DNA from: DASXHD01 sp038239005
GTDB taxonomy: Bacteria; Myxococcota_A; Polyangia; Polyangiales; Polyangiaceae
DNA length: 64,000 nt
NCBI GenBank assembly: GCA_038239005.1
Contig: JBBSFE010000004.1
Coordinates: 1-64,000 of the forward strand
Direction: 5' to 3'
The notes under the pieces were generated by a model. That model searched no databases, was not told the DNA's origin, and was given only the letters and a program-made list of their open reading frames with translations. Within the stretch, counting starts at the first letter, position 1, and each line of letters opens with the position of its first letter. Shown here piece after piece: positions 41,838 through 50,091 of this stretch. Made by a program: the position numbers and the translations under genes.

Positions 41838-42937
41838 CGCGCTTCGCGAGCTTCTGGCTCGTCGTCCTGCTCGCGTTCGCGATGGTGCTCGGCAGCGCGC
41901 CGGCACGCGCAGACGGCGAAGTCGAGAACGCCCCGCGGGACACGCCTCTCGTGCTCGAGCCCACGCACGTCACGATTCCGGCCCTCCTTGCGGACATGAC
42001 GTCGCGCGATCACGGCTGGCTGAAAATTTCCTATCCCACGAGCATCGAGTCGCGCGCGCTCGGTCTCCTCGATGACGCTGACGCCTTCAAAGCGGAGCTC
42101 GGCTCGTGGTTTGGGCAAACGGTTCTCGAGCACGTCGAGGTTCGTCTCGCGCGTTCACCGGAAGACATGGCTGCGCTCGCGCCGGTCGATCTACCGCCGC
42201 CGCGTTATGCCGTCGGTGTCGCGTACTCGCCGCTTCATTTCATTCTGGTGTCGCTCCGCGAGCCAAAGACGGCCGAGGGCACGGACCTCAAAGAAGTCAT
42301 GCGTCACGAGCTCGTGCACGTCGCGCTCTGGGACGCGACGCAAGGACATCACGTCCCGCGTTGGTTCAACGAGGGCCTCGCGATTTATGCGTCAGGCGAG
42401 GCAAGCTTCCAGCGCACGCGCACGCTCTGGGACGCAACGCTCTCGAAGACGCTCCTCCCGCTCTCCGATCTCGACAAAGGCTTCCCCGACGAGAACCAGC
42501 AAGTCAGCATCGCGTACGCGGAATCGGCTGATTTCGTGCGTTATCTGCTTCGCGATGAAGACCGCGCACGCTTTGGTTCGCTCATCGAGCGCGTGCAAAA
42601 AGGTGCGGCGTTCGACCGCGCTCTCTCCGACGCGTACGGCGAGAACACGCGCAAGCTCGAGTACGAATGGCGTGAAGAGCTCGACAAGCGATTCAGCTTT
42701 TGGCCGATGCTCACGGGCAGCTCGATGCTCTGGGCGATCACGATGGGCGTGCTCGTCATCGCGTACGTTCGGCGTCGTCGCAAATCGAAAGACACACTCG
42801 CGCTTTGGGCGAAGGAAGAAGCGGACGAAGATCGCCGCCGTGGTACAATCGTCGAAGCTATCGAGTCGGACGCGGTCGTCATGCGACGCAACGTTCCGAC
42901 GGTCGAGCACGACGGGCAATGGCACACGCTTCACTAA
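41834..42937 (+). CDS. Membrane-bound zinc peptidase, MA-like (HExxH)
   Basis: The 367-residue protein has a signal peptide (MTRFASFWLVVLLAFAMVLGSAPARA), a gluzincin-type peptidase region with HELVHVAL (zinc His and catalytic Glu, ~residue 158) and WFNEGLAIYAS giving the third ligand Glu, and a C-terminal TM helix (SMLWAITMGVLVIAYV) with a basic cytoplasmic tail. It resembles the peptidase MA-2 family of surface proteins. The active domain faces outside the cytoplasmic membrane. Its tail end overlaps the next gene by 19 nt. Confidence 0.85.
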   Translation: MTRFASFWLVVLLAFAMVLGSAPARADGEVENAPRDTPLVLEPTHVTIPALLADMTSRDHGWLKISYPTSIESRALGLLDDADAFKAELGSWFGQTVLEHVEVRLARSPEDMAALAPVDLPPPRYAVGVAYSPLHFILVSLREPKTAEGTDLKEVMRHELVHVALWDATQGHHVPRWFNEGLAIYASGEASFQRTRTLWDATLSKTLLPLSDLDKGFPDENQQVSIAYAESADFVRYLLRDEDRARFGSLIERVQKGAAFDRALSDAYGENTRKLEYEWREELDKRFSFWPMLTGSSMLWAITMGVLVIAYVRRRRKSKDTLALWAKEEADEDRRRGTIVEAIESDAVVMRRNVPTVEHDGQWHTLH

Positions 42938-43818
42938 GGCCAGCTTCGCTCTCCACGAGCCTCTCTTATTGTTTCCTTGCGCTTGCAGCATGTGGAACGA
43001 CGGGCGGTGATGCGGTCGATGCTGGCAGCGAGCCATCGTTTGGACATCACACGCTCGACGCCGCGCCGTACGAAGCTGCACCCATCCCGAAGACGCGTTG
43101 GGACCGCATGCAGTCGCACGGCGGCTACGTGCTCACCGCTCCGCACCTTCGCGTGATCTACATCGGCACCGATGGGCTCGACGCATCGCAAAGCTTCGAC
43201 ACGTACATCACGTGGATGGTCTCCTCGACGCTTTACTGGAGCGCGTTCCTCGCGCAATACGGCGTCCACAACGGCACCCTCGACGGCAGCCAATTCGCAG
43301 ACAAGAACGCGTTCTTTCATCCGGGCGACATCTCGAGCGACGGCACCGTCAGCTGGGCCACGCTCGAAAATCGCGTGAAGGCGGCGCTGCATCCCACCGC
43401 GTCCGCTGACGCCGGCGCAGACGCCAACGCTGACGCCGACGCCGACGCCGACGCTAACGCTAGCCTCCCGATCATCCCGAACGCCGACGCGTACATCTTC
43501 TTTCTCCCCGACAACGTGCAAGTCGATCTCGGCAGCGAAGGAAAAACGTGTGTGGGCATCGGCGGCTACCACAGCTACGACGGCCTCGAGCCGTACGCGA
43601 TCATCCCGTCGTGCGGCCGCAACCATCTCGTGATTTCTCACGAGAGCGCCGAGATGTGCACCGATCCCGTTCCCGGCAATGGCTGGTACAGCGACGAAGA
43701 CATCAGCAATGCGGGCGGCGAAATCGGTGATCTCTGCAACCAGCAGATCACAATCGACAACAACACCGCGACGCAGCTCTGGTCGAACAAAGACGGTGAC
43801 TGCGAACCGTCGTTCTAG
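42919..43818 (+). CDS. Lipoprotein with HExxE-type motif
   Basis: The 299-residue protein begins MAHASLRPASLSTSLSYCFLALAACGTT with lipobox LAAC. The N-terminal part (VLTAPHLRVIYIGTDGLDA) resembles proteins that carry a beta-strand-rich secreted domain; residues ~155-175 are a DADADADA-type repeat encoded by a gacgcc hexamer array (about 43404-43460). Near the end is LVISHESAEMCTDPVPGNGWY...GGEIGDLC, a pattern seen in secreted metallo-type proteins of the exordium-like kind. Zinc binding and peptidase activity are guesses. Its stop shares ctag with the convergent VWA gene. Confidence 0.7.
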   Translation: MAHASLRPASLSTSLSYCFLALAACGTTGGDAVDAGSEPSFGHHTLDAAPYEAAPIPKTRWDRMQSHGGYVLTAPHLRVIYIGTDGLDASQSFDTYITWMVSSTLYWSAFLAQYGVHNGTLDGSQFADKNAFFHPGDISSDGTVSWATLENRVKAALHPTASADAGADANADADADADANASLPIIPNADAYIFFLPDNVQVDLGSEGKTCVGIGGYHSYDGLEPYAIIPSCGRNHLVISHESAEMCTDPVPGNGWYSDEDISNAGGEIGDLCNQQITIDNNTATQLWSNKDGDCEPSF

Positions 43819-44954
43819 TTCGGCGGCACGGTCGGGCAACCCGCGACGACGCGCACGTTGAGCACCGCGCCACTCATCACTTCGTCACATGATTTTCCGA
43901 CGAGCGTGACCGTCGCGCCAGAGAGCGTCCAACCGTCGACGGGATCAGCGGGCACGGCGACGTTGTCGAAATAGACGTTCACGTGAGTCGGATCGGGTGG
44001 CGGCTCCGAGAGCGTGAGCGTGCACGTTGCGGTGATCTTCGCGGCGATTTGGGCGAGCTCCGTTTGGAACGCGTTTTGATCGACCGAGTCGACGCGATAA
44101 TAAAATGGCTCGGTCGAGCGCGCGGTGCCGCCGGCGATCGCGAGGTTGTCGAGCACGGTCGAATAGTTTTCGCTGCCGGGGACGCCGACGACGTATGTGG
44201 GAATTCCGGCCGCGGTGATCGCCGCGACGGCGTCGACCGTGGGTTGTGCGTCGAGACAATTTTCGGGTGTGCCACCGTTGCTCGGATCGCAACAGTTGAA
44301 GGTGGATGTGCAGCCTGTGACGCCGTCGATGTTGGGCATGCAGGTGGAGATCGGACACGCGACCTCGTTGCAATTCGGGCCGCCGTCTGTGGCGAGGATG
44401 ACGAACGTGCGCCCCGAAAGCTTTGTGAGCGTCGGCAACAGATCGCGAAGTGTGGCGGCCGTCGGTGTGCCGCCGAATGGGCCGGGCGACGTGACCGAAA
44501 GCATCGTCGATGTCGTGGGGCCTTGCGTGCCGGCGGGGGAATCGCCCTGACGAACGCTCATGACTTGTTTGCCTGCGACGCATGCGTCCGTCGTCGTCGG
44601 CGCGGGAAACATCGCGACGCCGAAGTTCGCGCGCGGGCCGAGGCTCTTCATGAGCGTGGCGACCGTGATGCGAATCGTCGTCCACTTGTTTTGGTCGCCC
44701 ATGCTGCCGGAGTGATCGAGCACGAGATAGAGGTTTGGTAGATCGCTCAAGAAGTCGAGCTCCGTGCACGCGCACACGCCGAGATCGGGTCCGGCGTTGC
44801 ACGTGGGAGGCGAGGTTTCGCCGCCGAAGTGGATGGCGTCGGTCGATGCGTCGGGCTGCGGTGGATCGTCGATGAGCGGAGGCATCGACGGACCGCAGGC
44901 TGCGATCGCGGTGAGCACCGCACCCGCGAGCGTGCCAGAGAGACGCCAGCCCAT
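43815..44954 (-). CDS. VWA-domain lipoprotein
   Basis: The ~379-residue protein begins MGWRLSGTLAGAVLTAIAAC (lipobox IAAC); an in-frame ATG 18 nt upstream with a better ribosome site is possible. Cys-rich spacer CNAGPDLGVCACTEL precedes the von Willebrand factor A domain: VLDHSGSMGDQ is the MIDAS DxSxS motif and ATDGGPN the second Asp. Inserted Cys clusters (CPISTCMPNIDGVTGCTSTFNCCD) resemble those of other myxobacterial VWA lipoproteins. It probably mediates divalent-metal-dependent adhesion. It diverges from the 992-residue protein gene 30 nt away. Confidence 0.85.
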   Translation of the reverse strand: MGWRLSGTLAGAVLTAIAACGPSMPPLIDDPPQPDASTDAIHFGGETSPPTCNAGPDLGVCACTELDFLSDLPNLYLVLDHSGSMGDQNKWTTIRITVATLMKSLGPRANFGVAMFPAPTTTDACVAGKQVMSVRQGDSPAGTQGPTTSTMLSVTSPGPFGGTPTAATLRDLLPTLTKLSGRTFVILATDGGPNCNEVACPISTCMPNIDGVTGCTSTFNCCDPSNGGTPENCLDAQPTVDAVAAITAAGIPTYVVGVPGSENYSTVLDNLAIAGGTARSTEPFYYRVDSVDQNAFQTELAQIAAKITATCTLTLSEPPPDPTHVNVYFDNVAVPADPVDGWTLSGATVTLVGKSCDEVMSGAVLNVRVVAGCPTVPPN

Positions 44955-44984
44955 TATCCTAGAGGTTAGCATTAGAATCACCCC

Positions 44985-47963
44985 GTGGAAGAAGAGCGCA
45001 CGGCGGCGGGTCTTCTTCGTGCTGTGCGATATGCCCTTCTCGCGGTGATTTTGCTCTGCCTGGGGAGCATCACGGACGCCCCACTCGTCACGGTGCGCTT
45101 CGAAATCGCGCCGCCGCCGCTTCCGACGTCGGTGCAGAACCGAGACGCGTCGGTCGTCGTGAGCGTGCGCGACGAGCACGGCGAAGCGGTTCGCGGGGCG
45201 CGCGTCGAGGTGCTCACCGACATCGACGAACGCGTGTATCGCGCGGGCGGCGCGCGCTCGGATGCGAAAGGGATCGCGCGCATCGAGTCGCTCCCGCGTG
45301 GGCATGCGTGGGTGATTGCAGACGCAGAGGGTTACGCGCGCGCATCTGCGTCGGTCGTGCTCGTGTGCGCGCCGGGAGGGAAATGCGCACGTGACGTTGC
45401 CCTCGTGCTCGGACCGGAGCACACGTTCGTCGTCAACGTGGTCGATACGGATGGCCACGGCATCTCGAACGCGGAGCTCGAGGTCGCAGGCGCCGATCCA
45501 CTTCCCTACGGCGCGCGCACCGACTCGCAAGGTCGCGCTGAGGTGGGCAGGCTCGGCGAGCCGCCATGGGTCGTGACGGCGCGCGCGCTCGGATACGACG
45601 AAACGACGGCGCGCAACGTGCGCGATGGCGCGGCGATCAAGCTCGTGCTCCATCGGCTTGGATCGATCTTGGTGCACGTCGTCGATGAGGCGGACAAACC
45701 CGTGCAGAATGCACACGTTCGAATCGCGGGGACCGCGCTGTGGCCGGCGCGCGAAGGCAAAACCGGCGAGCACGGAGGCGTCAAGCTCGCTGGGCTCTTC
45801 ACGGGATCGTACGCGCTTCGTGCGACAGATGGCGGCCGCGCTTCACCAATCGAGCTTGGCGTGATGCTCGGCGCCGGAGAAAACAAGGAGCTCACGTTGC
45901 GCCTCGCGCCGGGCCGCATGGTGATCGCGCACGTCACCGACGGCGACGCACAAGACTCGGACGACGTCGCTGGCGCGCGCGTCGTGCTCGCGGAGTCCGG
46001 GGTTTCGCCGTTTCCGCTCGAGGCCGTCACCGACAAGCGCGGGCGCGCACAGCTTGGGCCGATCGCACCGGGGCCGGCGACGCTCTCGGCACGCGCGGAC
46101 GGATTCGTGGGTCGCGCGGGCGTCGCGGTTCCCGAGGCGCTCGCGTCGGGCGGCGAAGTGCGCGTCGTGCTCGCACGCGCCGGCATACTCACGGGTCGCG
46201 TCGTCGATGGTCGCGGGTTTCCGATCGGCGGCGCGACGATCGAGATCGTCGGAAATGATTTTGCCGGAGGACCCATCGACGACGATCCGCGACGCGCGAG
46301 CTTCAGCGAAGCCGCATTCCGCGCGACACTCGCGGGCCCGGCGCAGCTCGTTCCCGCGGGCGAGCTCGGTGTCGTACCCGGACCCGTGCCGCCGATCCCG
46401 CGCGGCCCCGTGTTGTTCGGGCCACCAGGAAAACAAACCGAGATCGCGCGTGCGGAGCCCTGGGTGAGCGCGGCCGATGGAACGTTCCGCGCGACGCCCG
46501 CAACGCCCGGCCGCGTGCGCGCCCTCGTGCGGCATCCCGAGTATGTCGAAGCGTGGAGCGATCTCGTCACGATTCCCGCAGGCGGCGAAGCGAGCGTCAC
46601 GATCGTGCTGCACGCCGGCGGCACGCTCGAAGGACGCGTCGTCGATGCGCAGAATAGGCCTGTTTCAGGCGCGCGCGTCGAGATGTCGGCCACGCGTGGC
46701 ACGCTCGCACGCACCACGAAGACGTCGTCCGACGGAACATTCGCGTTCGTTGCTGTACCGCACGAGCTCTCGCTCGACGTCTATGCGAGTGACGACGATC
46801 TCTCACCCGCGCTCCGCACCCAAGCGGCCGTGAGCGATGGGGAGCGTCGTGACGTCGTCCTCACGCTTCCTGCTGCGCGTGATGCGGTGCTCGTTCGCGT
46901 GCGCGACGATCGCGGGTACCCGATCGCGTCGGCCGAGATCGCGATCGCATCGCTCGATCCATCCGCGCCGTTGCGACAAACCGTCTTCACCGACGGGCGC
47001 GGCGAAGCGACGCTTCCAAACGCACGCGGGATGAACGTTCGACTCGAGACATCCGCGCCGGGTCACGCGCCGAATCAAACGACGCTCGACGCCGCGCCTG
47101 CCGAGCTCGACGTCGCACTCGGCGCAGCCGCGACGGTGACGGGAATGGTACGCGCGTCGCGTGGCGATCCACTCGTCGATGCCGAGGTCGTGTTCTCGAT
47201 GGACTCGGGCGTTCGACATTTGCGAACCGACGCACATGGAGCATTCAGCGCGGCCGATCTCGCGCCCGGCGCCGCGCGTGTCGTCGTTCGCGCAAACGGT
47301 TACGCGACGGTCGAGCGCGCGATCACGGTGCCCGACAAATCGCTCGCGATGGGAGCGATCGATCTTGCGAGCGAAGGCGTCGTCGAAGGCGAAGTGCGCA
47401 ATTTTCGCGGAGATCCCGTGCAAGGCGCGCATGTCGCGCGCGGGACCGTGCCGGTGTTTCTAGCCGTCGGCACGACGCCACCCGACATCGCGACAACGGA
47501 CTCACGCGGCCACTTCAAGCTCGGCGCACTCGGCGACGGAACGTTCTCGCTCGAAGCGTACGCACCCGACATCGGTCGCGGTCGCGCCGACGTGCGCGTC
47601 ATGGCGGGCCGCACGACCACGAATGTTCGCATCGTTCTCGGCGCGGCCGATGGTGCGTCGGTCGATCACGCAGCCGCGACGCTTGCCGTGACGCTCGGCG
47701 AGTCCGTCGTGCGTGATGCCGCGGGCAACGAGACAGCGCGTGACGTCGTCATCGTGGTGGTCGCGGAAGGCAGCGAAGCCGAGCACGCGGGTCTCCTTCC
47801 GAACGACGTCATCACCGACGTCGACGGCGCGGCCGTGCACACGATCGAATCCGCACGCCTCAAGCTCGGCGGCCCTGCGACGTCCGACGTCGTTCTCGGC
47901 GTTCGCCGCGAAGGTCACGCGCCGCTGAAGGTGCGTGCGTCGCGCGAAGCCGTGCGCAGGTAG
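44985..47963 (+). CDS. Large protein of carboxypeptidase-regulatory-like repeats with PDZ-type end
   Basis: The 992-residue protein starts at GTG 44985. A hydrophobic N segment (RYALLAVILLCLGSITDAP, ~15-34) acts as signal anchor or uncleaved signal. About seven Ig-like carboxypeptidase-regulatory (CarboxypepD_reg-like) repeats follow, recognisable by VVDxxGxPVxxAxVxI and DxxGRAxL patterns (e.g. GRVVDGRGFPIGGATIEIV, GRVVDAQNRPVSGARVEM). The last ~90 residues look like a PDZ domain (VVVVAEGSEAEHAGLLPNDVITDVDG). It is probably an envelope protein exposed to the periplasm or surface. Divergent from the VWA lipoprotein gene. Confidence 0.82.
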   Translation: MEEERTAAGLLRAVRYALLAVILLCLGSITDAPLVTVRFEIAPPPLPTSVQNRDASVVVSVRDEHGEAVRGARVEVLTDIDERVYRAGGARSDAKGIARIESLPRGHAWVIADAEGYARASASVVLVCAPGGKCARDVALVLGPEHTFVVNVVDTDGHGISNAELEVAGADPLPYGARTDSQGRAEVGRLGEPPWVVTARALGYDETTARNVRDGAAIKLVLHRLGSILVHVVDEADKPVQNAHVRIAGTALWPAREGKTGEHGGVKLAGLFTGSYALRATDGGRASPIELGVMLGAGENKELTLRLAPGRMVIAHVTDGDAQDSDDVAGARVVLAESGVSPFPLEAVTDKRGRAQLGPIAPGPATLSARADGFVGRAGVAVPEALASGGEVRVVLARAGILTGRVVDGRGFPIGGATIEIVGNDFAGGPIDDDPRRASFSEAAFRATLAGPAQLVPAGELGVVPGPVPPIPRGPVLFGPPGKQTEIARAEPWVSAADGTFRATPATPGRVRALVRHPEYVEAWSDLVTIPAGGEASVTIVLHAGGTLEGRVVDAQNRPVSGARVEMSATRGTLARTTKTSSDGTFAFVAVPHELSLDVYASDDDLSPALRTQAAVSDGERRDVVLTLPAARDAVLVRVRDDRGYPIASAEIAIASLDPSAPLRQTVFTDGRGEATLPNARGMNVRLETSAPGHAPNQTTLDAAPAELDVALGAAATVTGMVRASRGDPLVDAEVVFSMDSGVRHLRTDAHGAFSAADLAPGAARVVVRANGYATVERAITVPDKSLAMGAIDLASEGVVEGEVRNFRGDPVQGAHVARGTVPVFLAVGTTPPDIATTDSRGHFKLGALGDGTFSLEAYAPDIGRGRADVRVMAGRTTTNVRIVLGAADGASVDHAAATLAVTLGESVVRDAAGNETARDVVIVVVAEGSEAEHAGLLPNDVITDVDGAAVHTIESARLKLGGPATSDVVLGVRREGHAPLKVRASREAVRR

Positions 47964-47996
47964 TGCTCCAGTTGGCCCGCCGGCCTGGGCGGCGCG

Positions 47997-48365
47997 CTAG
48001 TCGCGAGCGAATTGGATCGTTTTGCCGGGCATGATCGACCAGTCCATCGTGTGGTCGTCGACGAAGGTGAACGTTTCGCGATCGTCGGGGCCGTCTTGAT
48101 CGGTTGCGATCGTGACGCTGGTCTTGTCTTCTTTGATGACGTGAAACTTGCCGGATTGGCGATCGCTGCCCGTGTGAACCGAGACCTGATCGCCTTTGAA
48201 CTGGAGCTCCATCGTCGATGCGAACAGATTCGCGGCGGTGCGTTGGTCGTCGGGGACGCCGCTCGCTTTGATGCCGCGCCAGTGCCCCTCGAGCTTGACC
48301 GCGCTTCCGCCCTTGCACGCGACGAGCGCACACAAAAGAGCGATGGGGACGAGCCTCTGGATCAT
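47997..48365 (-). CDS. Small lipoprotein of unknown function
   Basis: The 122-residue protein starts MIQRLVPIALLCALVAC, lipobox LVAC. The mature part is a compact beta-rich domain (LEGHWRGIKASGVPDDQR..., MELQFKGDQVSVHTGSDRQSGKF, SVTIATDQDGPDDRETFTFVDD) resembling lipocalin- or NTF2-like small barrels. It starts 4 nt after the thioesterase stop and is likely co-transcribed. No family is recognised. Confidence 0.75.
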   Translation of the reverse strand: MIQRLVPIALLCALVACKGGSAVKLEGHWRGIKASGVPDDQRTAANLFASTMELQFKGDQVSVHTGSDRQSGKFHVIKEDKTSVTIATDQDGPDDRETFTFVDDHTMDWSIMPGKTIQFARD

Positions 48366-48369
48366 GTCT

Positions 48370-48822
48370 TCAACATACCGCATCGCCGCCGCTCATGACT
48401 TCTGCGCGAAGCAGCGTCTCGATGAGCGAATCGGGCATGCGCAAAAGTGTGTGGTCGGAGTCGACGCACGCGAGGCGGGTTTCGCCATCGGCGAGCCGCT
48501 CTTGCCCGCGCATCACTTGGTACGTGTAACGAAGCGAGTGTGAGCGCACGTCGGCGAGCATGACATCGACGCCGAGCACGTCCTCGAAACGCGCGGGCGC
48601 GCGATAGCGAACGCTCGCCTCGACCACCGGCAAATGCCAACCACGTGCGGCCCACGTGGCGTACGTGACGCCACGACGCCGCAGCCATGCGACACGCGCC
48701 ACTTCGAAGTAAGACAAGTAGCTCGCGTGGTGCACGATGCCCATGAGGTCGGTCTCGCCGAATCGAACACGGATCTCGACGCAGCTGTGCGCGCGAACGG
48801 GGTCGATGGTGACGCGTTTCAT
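48370..48822 (-). CDS. Acyl-CoA thioesterase, YbgC/4-hydroxybenzoyl-CoA type hot-dog fold
   Basis: The 150-residue protein has the hot-dog signature GETDLMGIVHHASYLSYFEVAR with the catalytic Asp and the later APARFEDVLGVDVMLADV; it hydrolyses short acyl-CoA or acyl-ACP. ATG at 48820-48822 lies inside the first copy of a 71-bp tandem repeat, which duplicates the region upstream including gagggaag and the ATG itself. An upstream mini-ORF in each repeat ends in an ATGA overlap with the next start, so translation may be coupled through them. Confidence 0.88.
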   Translation of the reverse strand: MKRVTIDPVRAHSCVEIRVRFGETDLMGIVHHASYLSYFEVARVAWLRRRGVTYATWAARGWHLPVVEASVRYRAPARFEDVLGVDVMLADVRSHSLRYTYQVMRGQERLADGETRLACVDSDHTLLRMPDSLIETLLRAEVMSGGDAVC

Positions 48823-48967
48823 GACTTCCCTCGCTCCGCTCGGTCGTCATGGGCAGTCACTCGCGCCGGCGGCGCTCGCTTAGACAGTTTCATGACTTCC
48901 CTCGCTCCGCTCGGTCGTCATGGGCAGTCACTCGCGCCGGCGGCGCTCGCTTAGACAGTTTCATGAC
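48817..48967. repeat. 71-bp tandem repeat with chained mini-ORFs
   Basis: Two full units (48817-48887 and 48888-48958) and a 9-10 bp start of a third are nearly exact repeats, including the thioesterase start. Read on the minus strand, each unit holds a gagggaag site and an ATG whose 24-codon ORF ends in TGA overlapping the ATG of the next unit or of the thioesterase. The period of 71 is 2 mod 3, which is what creates this coupling. Inner sequence also holds a gcgcc-ggc-ggcgc hairpin. Confidence 0.8.
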
Positions 48968-48997
48968 TGGGGGCGCCCTTTCTGCCATGTTCGCGGG

Positions 48998-49474
48998 GTG
49001 ACCGACAACACGAAGAAGCGAAGATTGCCGGTCGTGCAGTCGGCGGGGGCCGAGTCCGAGGAAGAACCGCGGCCTCCGTGGCACTGGGTCGGCTTTGGTG
49101 CGGTTGCGATTTTCATCGTTTGGTTGCCGCTGGCATACGCTGCGGAGGCTCTCGGGAGAAGGCTCCTGGCGCCGCGGCTCGCGGGTCGCAACATCGAAGA
49201 TCTCGCCCATTCCGAGCGCCTGCGCCTCTTGACGATGCTCGCCGTGACGCAGCTCGCGGCGCTCGTCATCGCGTCGCTCGCGGGAGGTTTTCTCGTCACG
49301 CGTTTTGGCCGTGGCACCCGCAGGCGCGACGCCGCGTTCGCGGGTCTCGCAGTGGGCCTCCTCGCGCTCGGTCTCACGTGCTCGCAAGGCGCTTCGGCCG
49401 CGGCGCTCATCGTGCCTCTCGTTGCGGGCGCGGCGGCGGGTGCGGGCGGCGCGCTCGGCCGGAAGGTGTGGTAA
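48998..49474 (+). CDS. Membrane protein of unknown function
   Basis: The ~158-residue product starts at GTG 48998, next to the tandem repeat. A charged N terminus (TDNTKKRRLPVVQSAGAESEEEPRPP) precedes four hydrophobic segments (VGFGAVAIFIVWLPLAYAAEAL, LTMLAVTQLAALVIASLAGGFLV, AFAGLAVGLLALGLTC, AALIVPLVAGAAAGAGGALG). It looks like a small integral membrane protein with a Gly-rich C end. No family recognised. It stops 8 nt before the miaE start and is probably co-transcribed. Confidence 0.7.
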   Translation: MTDNTKKRRLPVVQSAGAESEEEPRPPWHWVGFGAVAIFIVWLPLAYAAEALGRRLLAPRLAGRNIEDLAHSERLRLLTMLAVTQLAALVIASLAGGFLVTRFGRGTRRRDAAFAGLAVGLLALGLTCSQGASAAALIVPLVAGAAAGAGGALGRKVW

Positions 49475-49482
49475 GGCGCGCC

Positions 49483-50091
49483 ATGCTCGGGCTCCTCGCC
49501 GCCACCGACGCGCGTTGGGCTACCGAAGCCGCCGCCGATCTCGACGGCGTCCTGCGCGATCACGCGCACTGCGAGATGAAGGCCGCGTCGCACGCGCTTT
49601 CACTTGCGGCGCGGCACCCGGATGATCTCGTGATCGTGCGCAAGCTCGTGGCGCTCGCGCAAGAAGAGCTCGAGCACTTTCGTCGGGTCATCGAAATCTT
49701 GTCGGCGCGCGGCATCGCGCTTGGTGCGCCGCCGGTCGACGCGTATGCCGCTGCGCTTCGCGATCGCGTCGCCAAGCTTCCGCCGGATCGCAATGTCGGT
49801 GAACGCGCGCTCCTCGTCGATCGATTGCTCGTATGCGCGCTCATCGAAGCGCGCTCGTGCGAACGCTTCAAGCTGCTCGGCGAGGCGCTCCACGCCGATC
49901 ACGAATTGGTTGCATTCTACAAGGAGCTCTTTGCCGCGGAAGCTCGGCATTTCAGGGAGTTTGTCGATCTCGCAGCGTCGGTGTCGACGATCGAGGCCGT
50001 CGACGCGCGGCTCGCCGTCATCGCATCGGTCGAAGCGGAGATCGTTCGCGCGTCGTCTGCGTCACCTGCTCGCGCGACGATTCACGGATGA
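49483..50091 (+). CDS. miaE: tRNA-(ms2io6A37) hydroxylase
   Basis: The 202-residue protein resembles MiaE, a ferritin-like non-heme di-iron enzyme that hydroxylates the isopentenyl side chain of ms2i6A at position 37 of tRNAs. The metal-binding helices show the characteristic Glu and His: HAHCEMKAAS, AQEELEHFRRVIE, LIEARSCERFK and AAEARHFREFV. Start is ATG 49483 with a gtaagg site. Its stop overlaps the next gene (ATGA). Confidence 0.92.
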   Translation: MLGLLAATDARWATEAAADLDGVLRDHAHCEMKAASHALSLAARHPDDLVIVRKLVALAQEELEHFRRVIEILSARGIALGAPPVDAYAAALRDRVAKLPPDRNVGERALLVDRLLVCALIEARSCERFKLLGEALHADHELVAFYKELFAAEARHFREFVDLAASVSTIEAVDARLAVIASVEAEIVRASSASPARATIHG

